Source of the DNA: Mimachlamys varia | Taxonomy: Eukaryota; Mollusca; Bivalvia; Pectinida; Pectinidae | NCBI GenBank assembly: GCA_947623455.1 | Contig: OX392529.1 | Span: 60,965,186-61,029,185 of the forward strand | DNA: 64,000 nt | Direction of reading: 5' to 3' | Notes under the pieces: model-generated | What the model was told of the DNA's origin: nothing | The model's database searches: none | Seen by the model: only the letters and a program-made list of their open reading frames with translations | In this document: piece by piece, positions 34,108 through 49,100 of the stretch | Layout: each line of letters starts with the position of its first letter | How positions within the stretch are numbered: the stretch's first letter is position 1 | Position numbers and translations under genes: made by a program

Positions 34108-37100
34108 GTAGGACTACTAATTTGTGACAATTCAAGATTATTTTTTAAGGTAGTGTAAAAGTGTCATTTTTAGCTCACCTGGCACTTAATGACCTGAAGC
34201 TTAAGTCTTCATCAGTTCTCGTGTTTTTTCTAGAGAATGATCTTTGGCTATAGGCATGGCAGGAATGAAAGATTATTATTCAATTTATGTCAAAATATTA
34301 TGAAATGACTTCTTCCAAAGAGACACAATTATGATTTATGGTTAATACTATTAGGACAATTTTTGGCATGTAGCATGCTTGGAAGAAGTGCTATCAAGTT
34401 TGTTCAAATGAATGGCCTTGACCCATTTTTATTGTCCCTAGATCAAATGTGTAACTTACACTCTTAAGTGTCATGGTATTTGTTCTTCATCACACTAATA
34501 TACTGAACAATGTGTTGTAATATAAACAGATACAGGGCATTCCTCTTTATATCATGTTGCATTTGTCAGACAAAAACATGATATTAAACAGTATGTGACA
34601 GAAGAGAAAAATGATTTACCAAATCTAGTGCATTTCCAATATCTATAACTAAAAGTAAGCTATTTAATGTGCATAATATTATGAAGATATTTCAATCTAT
34701 ATTTAGATAACATTATATTTCATTAAAAGTTTTTTGTTTTGTTATTCTTTATTTTTTATGCAATATTTTGTACAAGTTGTATCTGAAATCAGTGGAAACG
34801 AGATCATTTTCTGGAGTTTAAAAAAAAAGAAGATATTTAGAGGAATTCATCTCAAAATACATGATATTAACCAAAAAAAATTACATAGATTGTATAGAGG
34901 TGAAGATGGTGTTTGGGAAAAACATGATGTAAAGAGGAATATGATATTAACAGGAGTGATATTAGTCGAATCCACTGTACATTTAACTTCCTATGAAATG
35001 TAAACAGATACACTCCCGAAATGACATGTCAAGGCTGTACAGTGTACTGTATATGTGTATATGTAAACTAGAATTGATCGGTTTGGATGAAAACAAAGGA
35101 CCAATAGATTTTACTACTCTATATATAGCTGTATGGCCATTGAAATAGAATTTTGGTTAATGAATTGTTAATGAGGTTTATTGTACACTGAGCTTAAAGA
35201 GAACAGTACATCTGCTGATCATTGCTGTGTTCTGTTTAATAATTCAGGTTTGCCTGAAAAGAGTTCATGTTAAAAGGGCACTGCTCTAACTCATCAGCTC
35301 TAAAAGTCAAAAAGATTGTGATAGAATCGCTTTAACTATTCTTTGACACATTAACTTAAATACAGTTCTTCTTTACTGAAAAGGCTTAAACAAATGGCAT
35401 ATGATTGTATTTCAGGTGAAAATATCTCAAGGCCCACTATACGTAACTTTTGGCAAAACTTGAAGCGAAAATCAAGCCTAATAACTTATTACATTTATAG
35501 ATTTAGTTAATACTAACTCATATCAGCAATATCTAACCTAAAGATGAATTTTTACACGGTTATCGGTACAGCAGCAGTTGAAACTCTGTATTTGTAAACA
35601 TGCGTCCATTTTAAACTGTCTTCTCACTTCAGCTTGTTGTTGTAGTGGGCCACACCTGAATTATTTTCTATTCTTTGGATTTTTCTGTAAAGAGTTTCTT
35701 GTTAGTAACCGCTCAGGTTTACTTTGTTTTAGGCTTATTTTTGCATGGTTATCAACTGGATTCTTTTCATGATTTTTCAGAATCCCGAAAAATTTTCTGA
35801 AGTTACCTATATATTGGGCCTTGCTATATATAAAAATTGGCTATGACACATTTTTAAGGTAATTCAAAGTCTGATCTGGACATAATTATAAAATGCTTCA
35901 TAGAAAGTGCTTGCTTGCATTGGGATTACACCTTTTATTGTTTAAGGCCACTGATATAAATATGTTTTTAGCGCTAAAACTACGAGTAGTTTTGGCGTCT
36001 ATTGCTGCCACTATTCTGTGACCTTTTGACCCATGTCATTTTTTCCCCTCCCGCTCCGGAAAAGCTTGAATAACTACCAATCGCATGATATATGAACTAT
36101 TTGAAAGCCTGAACATTAAAGGAAATGATGTTCCCATGGTGTTGTTGATAATTATGATGACTTCAATAATCTATATGCAATTTGTAACAAAGAAATCAAT
36201 TTTTCACTCTCACAGCTCATTTAAATATTACGTCTCTGCTCTTAGTTTGACCCATCTGTGTATACATTATAACCTATCGGTGTATAGCTACACACACCAT
36301 GAATACCCTCGAGCTCTCGCGATCGGTGCTATATATACACTCGTATACGGATCTGTCCCAGACACACCGCTAACAGGTGCGTGTGTACTGTCATGCAATT
36401 TGTATTAAACTTATTAACTATAAAATCGCTTCATAGCCAACAGTCCTGGTTTTGATTTGATTTCCGACCGACGGCCATCTTGGACAGTTAGCTCACAGAA
36501 TACCATCTTTCAGTTGATAATGCCTTTTCTTAAGAAGAAAAAAGAAAGGAAAAAATCCAACTTTTTTTAAAAACAAATGAAGATAGTCAATGGTGGGTAC
36601 CAAGATCCTTCTGGGACCTATCGTTTAATGTTCATACAGATAAGTTTGACTTACTATGTATGTGCATACGTTAGTGTCTCTGATGCACGGGCTATTCTTT
36701 ATCCGATGTCTTAAATGTTTATAAGACTTAATAGTTTATATATATGTTCTAAAGTTAATGTCGCATTTGGTTTTCTACAAACGACATCATATCTTAAATA
36801 TTTTATGAGATATACATGTACATATGTATGATATAGAATGAAATGAAATGAAATGTTTAAATTGCTTCTTTACATCCGTTTTCATTAATCGTACTTTTAG
36901 GAGGATGGTATGATATGTCTACTTCATAATGCAAACTGTTATTACCTTACAAACAAACATTTTATTATCAAATCAAACCAGTATATGTCGTTTCAACTTT
37001 GATCTGCCATTGCTCCCGTAATTAATCCTCATCTTGCATTTCCAACTGGATCTCAGGTGTGATTTTTTGCTTAAATTGTTTTAAGTGTTACAGGGAAGGT

Positions 37101-40100
37101 TTATGAAATAAAGCTTCATTTTGTGTCTAACAAACTAATACCGTTTATTTCAATGCATATATTAAAAGAAACACATTCGCTTCCATGTAAATTGATCAAT
37201 ATTCATTTAAAAATAAAAAAAAAGATATTTTAGTCAAATTGTAAAAGCACTGCACTAAATTGTACATGTACATTGAAAACAACTTGTCAATCTAAACAAT
37301 TTGCGTGTAAATTATGTTTACTCTAAATACTTACTAACCTAATCCCTATTCTGAAACCTTCTGATATCGAAACTTGGTAACCCACACAACAAAATCACTT
37401 CAATAGCTGTTAAAAAATACATACTTTTGTTAGACGTTTTAGCGTTTCAGTACTTTCAGTACTTTGATTTATACTGTAAGGCCATATCAAAATGAGATTT
37501 CAAAATTGGAGCGAGCGGGCGAAATTTTTTTGTTTTTACAAAAATTTTGAATTCCTTGAAATTTCGAGAGAGCGGGAGTTTTCAAAAGGCTAAATGTTAG
37601 AATACGTGTTTGACTATTAATATAATGTATCACCAAATAGTACACGTATTTAAACTGTGGTAGCGTTTTTTTTTATATTATTTCCATGGTACAAACTACT
37701 TGTATAAAGCTGTGCAATAAAACGGCATTTGAGAGAAAAGCTTTCTTAAATTACCTTCTCAATAGAAGACCCAAGGTCAGCCATTACAAGTTTAGTGATT
37801 GAACCAAAGCAGCAGAAAACACCTTTTAGCATCCACATGTTTTGGGGGGTATTTAGATGCTTCTTTTCATGCAGATTGCATATTTTATCGAATTGATATA
37901 AATTGATGACGACAAAGTATATGTATGATGTACCGCTATAAAAAAACCTGAAGGCTAGATGTATAGCACTAGGTGTTTTGCTGACAAACCATGATTTACA
38001 ATAATAGTAAATTTATAGTAATATTAATGGACGCAAGCATTATTTGTGTACTAAATATCCAGATCATAAAAATTAAAATCAGTTTATAAGCTGACGTCCA
38101 AGTATATGAATAAGTTCATTATTGTCTATATCATGGTTGAAAAAGCATCATGAACCCAGTGTTAATCCATTCGGGATTTAAATGTTCTGATTACTGGTAA
38201 CTACGGCATCTAGATGAGAGTTCGAATGATAATAATTACATCAATACAAAATATTAATAACGAACCCGTTTTTTTAACTATCAACAGTAGGCCTATTCTA
38301 TTAAAATAAGACTGATGAAATGACAATGATGTCTGAAAGATTGGGTCGATCGCTTGTGGAGAATAACGATTTGAAATTCAATAAAGAGGTGTTACATGTA
38401 TTATAGTTGTACAATTGTATTAACAACATATCTTCAGATGTCACTTAGTTAATTCAGGATTTTAAAGATATTTTCTGTTGATGCTTGAAGTCGCTTTTTA
38501 GTGAGACCGCTTGAGTTTCGTATTCTGTTTGTTTGATCAAGAAATCTTGGAACAAAAAACCATTCTATTGCGGTATTTTGCAAAACATTATGGTGACCGG
38601 ATTATGTAGCAACAAACACGATAAGAAATCCATTTTGACACATTCCCAGTGTTTCTGCCAAAAAAACGCTTGAAATACCATTTTTACCTTTGTTTCAAAC
38701 TCCCAAATGATCCAGAATGGCATTTTCTCAATTTTGAACCATTGTGAAATATATCTGGATTCGTCATTTTTCATTGATGCTAAAATTGGAGCGGTGATAT
38801 TTTACTTTTACTTTTATTTTATTTTTCCAAAACAGGAGCGGTAAATCCGATGAACAATAAATTAAATTGGAATGGCCTAAGTAAAAAGTTTATTTTACAA
38901 TATCTTTTCAGTTATTAATTGACAGTTTTCTTTGTCTTTAGAGATATTTTTGTTATCAGTACGATGCAAAGCTGATCTTTCCATCTGTTATACATTTCAT
39001 GCGAAGCTGATCTTTCCATCTGATATACATTTCATGCGAAGCTGATCTTTCCATCTGTTATACATTTCATGCGAAGCTGATCTTTCCATCTGATATACAT
39101 TTCATGCGAAGCTGATCTTTCCATCTGTTATACATTTCATGCGAAGCTTATCTTTCCATCTGTTATACATTTCATGCGAAGCTTATCTTTCCATCTGATA
39201 TACATTTTATGCAAAGCTATCATCATTTTTCAGGGGAAGACTGAATGACCTGTTTAGAGAAATAGAAAAGGAGTTTGAGAACTTGTATGCAGAAAATTTA
39301 ACATGTGAGTATTTGTAGCAAGCTTGTAACTTAATGCGATCTCTATGGCAGAACTTGTATCAGAACGTCACTGTTGCAGAAAATCACTCTGGTGACAGGT
39401 TCCCTCCAAAGAAATTTCAATCAAGCTAGTTCTCCTTCTGTGATGCAGGTATATATAGAGGATCTTATACGAGTGTCGATGTAATATGAAATTTATTAAA
39501 CAAGTTAAATCATTGAATATGATATTTCTTCTTTGACGGTACGATTTTCACTACCGAGACAATCATATGATGTCATAAAAATTGTTTGGTTATGACGTCA
39601 TAATAGCGTTATTGCACATGTGTAATACCATACTTATGACATGGCCGTATGCCATGACTGAACGGGTCAGTTATGTGATAAATATGATTATGATCTTATA
39701 CTTTGATAATAATAATTTACATGAGTTCTTATTTCATATGAGATTGATGAAACAAGTAGAAAAATGTTTCTATTACAAAAAGATGTGGTGATTTTCATCA
39801 ATCTCATGATTATGAAATCAAAACAAATGTAAAGTCTTTTTTATCACATTATCAAAATTTGTGGCACTTGTTTAAAAAAAAAAACATTTTCATACAACAT
39901 TGAAATGTAAAACGCCGCCATTTTGACTAAGTGTTGAAATTGATGATGGTCATGTAATTGTCCTAAGCATGGTGTTGCACGAACCAATCAGAACAATTAA
40001 AGTTACTTATATATGTAACATGCACAAAAAAAGGGCACTAGTATATCTACTGCAGAACATGGCATTTATGTGATAAAATAGACTATGTGTCTACATATAC

Positions 40101-43100
40101 CTGTATATATAATAAAGTATACGTAAAAACCTGAGTATATAGATAGAACAAACGCATACAGTACTTAACTACATTTTCACCAGTAAAATAATAAAAATAG
40201 GATATTTTCACCTGTGAAATATTTAACTTTTTCTGGTTTGACCAATCAAATCGCTGTTTACAAATGACAATGTGGAAAATTGAAAGATCAGTCTGGGAGG
40301 TTTTGCTATAAAAATGTAATAAACAGAATATCTAACCGTATGTTTTCAATAATACCAAATATATTTCACTTGTGTGGCTAATATTTTGATATTTTTTACT
40401 CTTGCTACACACTTGATCGTGAAAAATATCAAAATGTTAACCAAACTCCTGAAATATATTTGGTATAACTGAAGACACTATTAAATATGTTCTATGTAGT
40501 TGTAATACACACTTCCGTGGGAACTAAATGTCTATACACTACTTAAGTGTTGTGGTTGCTAAGAAACAGTTCGTGTAAGGTGAAAAATGGACATGAATAT
40601 TTGATGGAAATTATGTGAAGAATAGTATGGAGTGTGTAAGACGTTACAATACAGGGTATATAGATTTGATAGAGTAGCACTACCGAGGGAGACAAACCCT
40701 GTCACAGTAATGGGTGTGTACAGTACTGTCCCAGCCCTGTCACAGTAATGGGTGTGTAGAGTAGTGTCCCAGCGCTGTCACAGTATTGGGTGTATACAGT
40801 AGTGTCCCAGCCCTGTCACAGTAATGGTTGTGTAGAGTAGTGTCCCAGCCCTGTCACAGTAATGGGTGTGTACGGTAGTGTCCCAGCCCTGTCACAGTAA
40901 TGGGTGTGTACGGTAGTGTCCCAGCCCTGTCACATAAATGGGTGTGTACGGTAGTGTCCCAGCCCTGTCACAGTAATGGGTGTGTACGGTAGTATTCCAG
41001 CCCTGTCACAGTAATGGGTGTGTACGGTAGTGTCCCAGCCCTGTCACAGTAATGGGTGTGTACGGTAGTGTCCCAGTCCTGTCACAGTAATGGGTGTGTA
41101 CGGTAGTGTCCCAGTCCTGTCACAGTAATGGGTGTGTATAGTAGTGTCCCAGCCCTGTCACAGTAATGGATGTGTACAGTAGTGTCCTCGCCCTGTCACA
41201 GTAATGGGTGTGTACAGTAGTGCCCAGCCCTGTCACAGTAATGTGTCTGTACAGTAGTGTCCCAGTCCTGTCACAGTAATGTGTGTACAGTAGTGTCCCA
41301 GCCCTGTCACAGTAATGGGTGTGTACAGTAGTGTCCCAGCCCTGTCACAGTAATGGGTGTGTATAGTAGTGTCCCAGCCCTGTCACAGTAATGGGTGTAT
41401 ACAGTAGTGTCCCAGCCCTGTCACAGTAATGGGTGTGTACAGTAGTGTCCCAGCCCTGTCACCGTAATGGGTGTGTACAATAATGTCCCAGCCCTGTCAC
41501 AGTAATTGTGTGTACAGTAGTGTCCCAGCCCTGTCACAGTAATGGGTGTGTACAGTAGTGTCCCAGTCCTGTCACAGTAATGGGTGTGTACAGTAGTGTC
41601 CCAGCCCTGTCACAGTAATGGGTGTGTACAGTAGTGTCCCAGCCCTGTCACAGTAATGGGTGTGTACAGTAGTGTCCCAGCCCTGTCACAGTAATGGGTG
41701 TGTATAGTAGTGTCCCAGCCCTGTCACAGTAATGGGTGTATACAGTAGTGTCCCAGCCCTGTCACAGTAATGGGTGTGTACAGTAGTGTCCCAGCCCTGT
41801 CACAGTAATGGGTGTGTACAGTAGTGTTCCAGCCCTGTCACAGTAATAGGTGTGTACAGTAGTGTCCCAGTCCTGTCACAGTAATGGGTGTGTACAGTAG
41901 TGTCCCAGCCCTGTCACAGTAATGGGTGTATACAGTAGTGTCCCAGCCCTGTCACAGTAATGGGTGTGTACAGTAGTGTCCCAGCCCTGTCACAGTAATG
42001 GGTGTGTACAGTAGTGTCCCAGCCCTGTCACAGTAATGGGTGTGTACAGTAGTGTCCCAGCTCTGTCACAGTAATGGGTGTGTACAGTAGTGTCCCAGCC
42101 CTGTCACGGTAATGGGTGTGAACAGTAGTGTCCCAGCCCTGTCACGGTAATGGGTGTGTATAGTAGTGTCCCAGCCCTGTCACAGTAATGGGTGTGTACA
42201 GTAGTGTCCCAGCCCTGTCACAGTAATCTGTGTGTACAGTAGTGTCCCAGCCCTGTCACAGTAATGGGTGTGTACAGTAGTGTCCCAGCCCTGTCACAGT
42301 AATGGGTGTATACAGTAGTGTCCCAGCCCTGTCACAGTAATGGGTGTGTACAGTAGTGTCCCAGCCCTGTCACAGTAATGGGTGTGTACAGTAGTGTCCC
42401 AGCCCTGTCACAGTAATGGGTGTGTATAGTAGTGTCCCAGCCCTGTCACAGTAATGGGTGTATACAGTAGTGTCCCAGCCCTGTCACAGTAATGGGTGTG
42501 TACAGTAGTGTCCCAGCCCTGTCACAGTAATGGGTGTGTACAGTAGTGTCCCAGCCCTGTCACAGTAATAGGTGTGTACAGTAGTGTCCCAGTCCTGTCA
42601 CAGTAATGGGTGTGTACAGTAGTGTCCCAGCCCTGTCACAGTAATGGGTGTATACAGTAGTGTCCCAGCCCTGTCACAGTAATGGGTGTGTACAGTAGTG
42701 TCCCAGCCCTGTCACAGTAATGGGTGTGTACAGTAGTGTCCCAGCCCTGTCACAGTAATGGGTGTGTACAGTAGTGTCCCAGCCCTGTCACAGTAATGGG
42801 TGTATACAGTAGTGTCCCAGCCCTGTCACAGTAATGGGTGTGAACAGTAGTGTCCCAGCCCTGTCACAGTAATGGGTGTGTATAGTAGTGTCCCAGCCCT
42901 GTCACGGTAATGGGTGTGTACAGTAGTGTCCCAGCCCTGTCACAGTAATCTGTGTGTACAGTAGTGTCCCAGTCCTGTCACAGTAATGGGTGTGTACAGT
43001 AGTGTCCCAGCCCTGTCACAGTAATGGGTGTATACAGTAGTGTCCCAGCCCTGTCACAGTAATGGGTGTGTACAGTAGTGTCCCAGCCCTGTCACAGTAA

Positions 43101-46100
43101 TGGGTGTGTACAGTAGTGTCCCAGCCCTGTCACAGTAATGGGTGTGTACAGTAGTGTCCCAGCCCTGTCACAGTAATGGGTGTGTACAGTAGTGCCCCAG
43201 CCCTGTCACAGTAATGGGTGTGTACAGTAGTGTCCCAGCCCTGTCACAGTAATGGGTGTGTACAGTAGTGTCCCAGCCCTGTCACAGTAATAGGTGTGTA
43301 CAGTAGTGTCCCAGTCCTGTCACAGTAATGGGTGTGTACAGTAGTGTCCCAGCCCTGTCACAGTAATGGGTGTATACAGTAGTGTCCCAGCCCTGTCACA
43401 GTAATGGGTGTGTACAGTAGTGCCCCAGCCCTGTCACAGTAATGGGTGTGTACAGTAGTGTCCCAGCCCTGTCACAGTAATGGGTGTGTACAGTAGTGTC
43501 CCAGCCCTGTCACAGTAATAGGTGTGTACAGTAGTGTCCCAGTCCTGTCACAGTAATGGGTGTGTACAGTAGTGTCCCAGCCCTGTCACAGTAATGGGTG
43601 TATACAGTAGTGTCCCAGCCCTGTCACAGTAATGGATGTGTACGGTAGTGTCCCAGCCCTGTCACAGTAATGGGTGTGTACGGTAGTGTCCCAGCCCTGT
43701 CACAGTAATGGGTGTGTACGGTAGTGTCCCAGCCCTGTCACAGTAATGGGTGTGTACGGTAGTGTCCCAGCCCTGTCACAGTAATGGGTGTGTACGGTAG
43801 TGTCCCAGCCCTGTCACAGTAATGGGTGTGTACGGTAGTATTCCAGCCCTGTCACAGTAATGGGTGTGTACGGTAGTGTCCCAGCCCTGTCACAGTAATG
43901 GGTGTGTACGGTAGTGTCCCAGTCCTGTCACAGTAATGGGTGTGTACGGTAGTGTCCCAGTCCTGTCACAGTAATGGGTGTGTATAGTAGTGTCCCAGCC
44001 CTGTCACAGTAATGGATGTGTACAGTAGTGTCCTCGCCCTGTCACAGTAATGGGTGTGTACAGTAGTGCCCAGCCCTGTCACAGTAATGTGTCTGTACAG
44101 TAGTGTCCCAGTCCTGTCACAGTAATGTGTGTACAGTAGTGTCCCAGCCCTGTCACAGTAATGGGTGTGTACAGTAGTGTCCCAGCCCTGTCACAGTAAT
44201 GGGTGTGTATAGTAGTGTCCCAGCCCTGTCACAGTAATGGGTGTATACAGTAGTGTCCCAGCCCTGTCACAGTAATGGGTGTGTACAGTAGTGTCCCAGC
44301 CCTGTCACCGTAATGGGTGTGTACAATAATGTCCCAGCCCTGTCACAGTAATTGTGTGTACAGTAGTGTCCCAGCCCTGTCACAGTAATGGGTGTGTACA
44401 GTAGTGTCCCAGTCCTGTCACAGTAATGGGTGTGTACAGTAGTGTCCCAGCCCTGTCACAGTAATGGGTGTGTACAGTAGTGTCCCAGCCCTGTCACAGT
44501 AATGGGTGTGTACAGTAGTGTACCAGCCCTGTCACAGTAATGGGTGTGTATAGTAGTGTCCCAGCCCTGTCACAGTAATGGGTGTATACAGTAGTGTCCC
44601 AGCCCTGTCACAGTAATGGGTGTGTACAGTAGTGTCCCAGCCCTGTCACAGTAATGGGTGTGTACAGTAGTGTTCCAGCCCTGTCACAGTAATAGGTGTG
44701 TACAGTAGTGTCCCAGTCCTGTCACAGTAATGGGTGTGTACAGTAGTGTCCCAGCCCTGTCACAGTAATGGGTGTATACAGTAGTGTCCCAGCCCTGTCA
44801 CAGTAATGGGTGTGTACAGTAGTGTCCCAGCCCTGTCACAGTAATGGGTGTGTACAGTAGTGTCCCAGCCCTGTCACAGTAATGGGTGTGTACAGTAGTG
44901 TCCCAGCCCTGTCACAGTAATGGGTGTGTACAGTAGTGTCCCAGCCCTGTCACGGTAATGGGTGTGAACAGTAGTGTCCCAGCCCTGTCACGGTAATGGG
45001 TGTGTATAGTAGTGTCCCAGCCCTGTCACAGTAATGGGTGTGTACAGTAGTGTCCCAGCCCTGTCACAGTAATGGGTGTGTACAGTAGTGTCCCAGCCCT
45101 GTCACAGTAATGGGTGTGTATAGTAGTGTCCCAGCCCTGTCACAGTAATGGGTGTATACAGTAGTGTCCCAGCCCTGTCACAGTAATGGGTGTGTACAGT
45201 AGTGTCCCAGCCCTGTCACAGTAATGGGTGTGTACAGTAGTGTCCCAGCCCTGTCACAGTAATAGGTGTGTACAGTAGTGTCCCAGTCCTGTCACAGTAA
45301 TGGGTGTGTACAGTAGTGTCCCAGCCCTGTCACAGTAATGGGTGTATACAGTAGTGTCCCAGCCCTGTCACAGTAATGGGTGTGTACAGTAGTGTCCCAG
45401 CCCTGTCACAGTAATGGGTGTGTACAGTAGTGTCCCAGCCCTGTCACAGTAATGGGTGTGTACAGTAGTGTCCCAGCCCTGTCACAGTAATGGGTGTATA
45501 CAGTAGTGTCCCAGCCCTGTCACAGTAATGGGTGTGAACAGTAGTGTCCCAGCCCTGTCACAGTAATGGGTGTGTATAGTAGTGTCCCAGCCCTGTCACG
45601 GTAATGGGTGTGTACAGTAGTGTCCCAGCCCTGTCACAGTAATCTGTGTGTACAGTAGTGTCCCAGTCCTGTCACAGTAATGGGTGTGTACAGTAGTGTC
45701 CCAGCCCTGTCACAGTAATGGGTGTATACAGTAGTGTCCCAGCCCTGTCACAGTAATGGGTGTGTACAGTAGTGTCCCAGCCCTGTCACAGTAATGGGTG
45801 TGTACAGTAGTGTCCCAGCCCTGTCACAGTAATGGGTGTGTACAGTAGTGTCCCAGCCCTGTCACAGTAATGGGTGTGTACAGTAGTGCCCCAGCCCTGT
45901 CACAGTAATGGGTGTGTACAGTAGTGTCCCAGCCCTGTCACAGTAATGGGTGTGTACAGTAGTGTCCCAGCCCTGTCACAGTAATAGGTGTGTACAGTAG
46001 TGTCCCAGTCCTGTCACAGTAATGGGTGTGTACAGTAGTGTCCCAGCCCTGTCACAGTAATGGGTGTATACAGTAGTGTCCCAGCCCTGTCACAGTAATG

Positions 46101-49100
46101 GGTGTGTACAGTAGTGTCCCAGCCCTGTCACAGTAATGGGTGTGTACAGTAGTGTCCCAGCCCTGTCACAGTAATGGGTGTGTACAGTAGTGTCCCAGCC
46201 CTGTCACAGTAATAGGTGTGTACAGTAGTGTCCCAGCCCTGTCACAGTAATGGGTGTGAACAGTAGTGTCCCAGCCCTGTCACAGTAATGGGTGTGTATA
46301 GTAGTGTCCCAGCCCTGTCACAGTAATGGGTGTGTACAGTAGTGTCCCAGCCCTGTCACAGTAATCTGTGTGTACAGTAGTGTCCCAGCCCTGTCACAGT
46401 AATGGGTGTGTACAGTAGTGTCCCAGCCCTGTCACAGTAATGGGTGTATACAGTAGTGTCCCAGCCCTGTCACAGTAATGGGTGTGTACAGTAGTGTCCC
46501 AGCCCTGTCACAGTAATGGGTGTGTACAGTAGTGTCCCAGCCCTGTCACAGTAATGGGTGTGTATAGTAGTGTCCCAGCCCTGTCACAGTAATGGGTGTA
46601 TACAGTAGTGTCCCAGCCCTGTCACAGTAATGGGTGTGTACAGTAGTGTCCCAGCCCTGTCACAGTAATGGGTGTGTACAGTAGTGTCCCAGCCCTGTCA
46701 CAGTAATGGGTGTGTACAGTAGTGTCCCAGTCCTGTCACAGTAATGGGTGTGTACAGTAGTGTCCCAGCCCTGTCACAGTAATGGGTGTGTACAGTAGTG
46801 TCCCAGCCCTGTCACAGTAATGGGTGTGTACAGTAGTGTCCCAGCCCTGTCACAGTAATGGGTGTGTACAGTAGTGTCCCAGCCCTGTCACAGTAATGGG
46901 TGTGTACAGTAGTGTCCCAGCCCTGTCACAGTAATGGGTGTGTACAGTAGTGTCCCAGCCCTGTCACAGTAATGGGTGTGAACAGTAGTGTCCCAGCCCT
47001 GTCACAGTAATGGGTGTGTATAGTAGTGTCCCAGCCCTGTCACGGTAATGGGTGTGTACAGTAGTGTCCCAGCCCTGTCACAGTAATCTGTGTGTACAGT
47101 AGTGTCCCAGTCCTGTCACAGTAATGGGTGTGTACAGTAGTGTCCCAGCCCTGTCACAGTAATGGGTGTATACAGTAGTGTCCCAGCCCTGTCACAGTAA
47201 TGGGTGTGTACAGTAGTGTCCCAGCCCTGTCACAGTAATGGGTGTGTACAGTAGTGTCCCAGCCCTGTCACAGTAATGGGTGTGTACAGTAGTGTCCCAG
47301 CCCTGTCACAGTAATGGGTGTGTACAGTAGTGCCCCAGCCCTGTCACAGTAATGTGTGTGTACAGTAGTGTCCCAGCCCTGTCACAGTAATAGGTGTTTA
47401 CAGCCTGTCAGTAGTGTCTTGGTGACACTGTACCTACATAATTATTATAATGACCTGTACCTATATGACCATGTACCTATCTGTGATGACTCTGTACCTA
47501 CGTCAGATAACCCTATACTCATATAACCCTATACCTATCTCTGATAACTCTGTACCTAGCTCTAATAATCCTGTACCTATATGACCCTGTACCGATATGA
47601 CCGCGTACCTAGCTCTGATAACTGTGTACCTACCTCTGATAATTCTGTACCTAGCTCTGATAACCTTGTACCTATCTCTGATAACCCTGTACCTATTTCT
47701 GATAACCCTGTACCTATATGACTCTGTACCTACTTCTGATAACCCTGTACCTATATGACCATGTACCTAGCTCTGATAACCCTGTACCTATATGACCCTG
47801 TACCTATATGACCCTGTACCTATATGACCCTGTACCTATATGACCCTGTACCTATATGACCCTGTACCTATATAACCCTATACCTATATGACCCTGTATC
47901 TATATAACCCTGTACCTATATAACCCGGTACCTATATGACCCTGTACCTATATGACCCTGTACCTATATGACCCTGTACCTATATAACTCTGTACCTATA
48001 TGACCCTGTACCTATATATATATAATGGTTTCTCTGTTATATCTACCCAATGTGTATTGCTGGTGCTACAGTCAGATTTCTCAGATCTGAATTAATATAA
48101 AGTAAACTTGACATGGACGGTTGATATTACAGTACAGGACCGTGTCGAGGGACTGACCGAGCGTCTCGATGTCTGTAGTGGTGGCGAAAAGCCAGTGTCT
48201 GAAAACCAGGACACGACTGACCACCTTGAGGTCAATAAACCCAAGAGATGTAAGTGGAGATAGGAGTTAGAGCCTCAGCTTCTAGATTTCTGAGTTTTAT
48301 TATTGGTTTATATATTTACACTGAGTTTTATTATTGGTTTATATATATACACTGAGTTTTATTATTGGTTTATATATATACACTGAGTTTTATTATTGGT
48401 TTATATATTTACACTGATTTTTATTTTTGGTTTATATATTTACACTGAGTTTTATTATTGGTTTATATATATACACTGAGTTTTATTATTGGTTTATATA
48501 TATACACTGAGTTTTATTATTGGTTTATATATTTACACGGAGTTTTATTATTGGTTTATATATTTACACTGAGTTTTATTATTGGTTTATATATTTACAC
48601 TGAGTTTTATTATTGGTTTATATATTTACACGGAGTTTTATTATTGGTTTATATATTTACACGGAGTTTTATTATTGGTTTATATATTTACACGGAGTTT
48701 TATTATTGGTTTATATATTTACACGGAGTTTTATTATTGGTTTATATATATACACTGAGTTTTATTATTGGTTTATATATTTACACGGAGTTTTATTATT
48801 GGTTTATATATTTATACGGAGTTTTATTATTGGTTTATATATTTACACGGAGTTTTATTATTGGTTTATATATTTACACAGAGTTTTATTATTGGTTTAT
48901 ATATTTATACGGAGTTTTATTATTGGTTTATATATTTACACGGAGTTTTATTATTGGTTTATATATTTACACAGAGTTTTATTATTGGTTTATATATTTA
49001 CACGGAGTTTTATTATTGGTTTATATATTTACACTAGCTAAACATTCCTTTAGAGAACAACAAATTATAAGTTACTTTGAAATCTTGTTCTTTTTGAACT

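Noticed and set aside
36085..36408. 107-codon frame in WDR37 intron 1
   Set aside because: No recognisable domain, unremarkable composition and no splice or promoter context; length is within chance for 64 kb of six frames.
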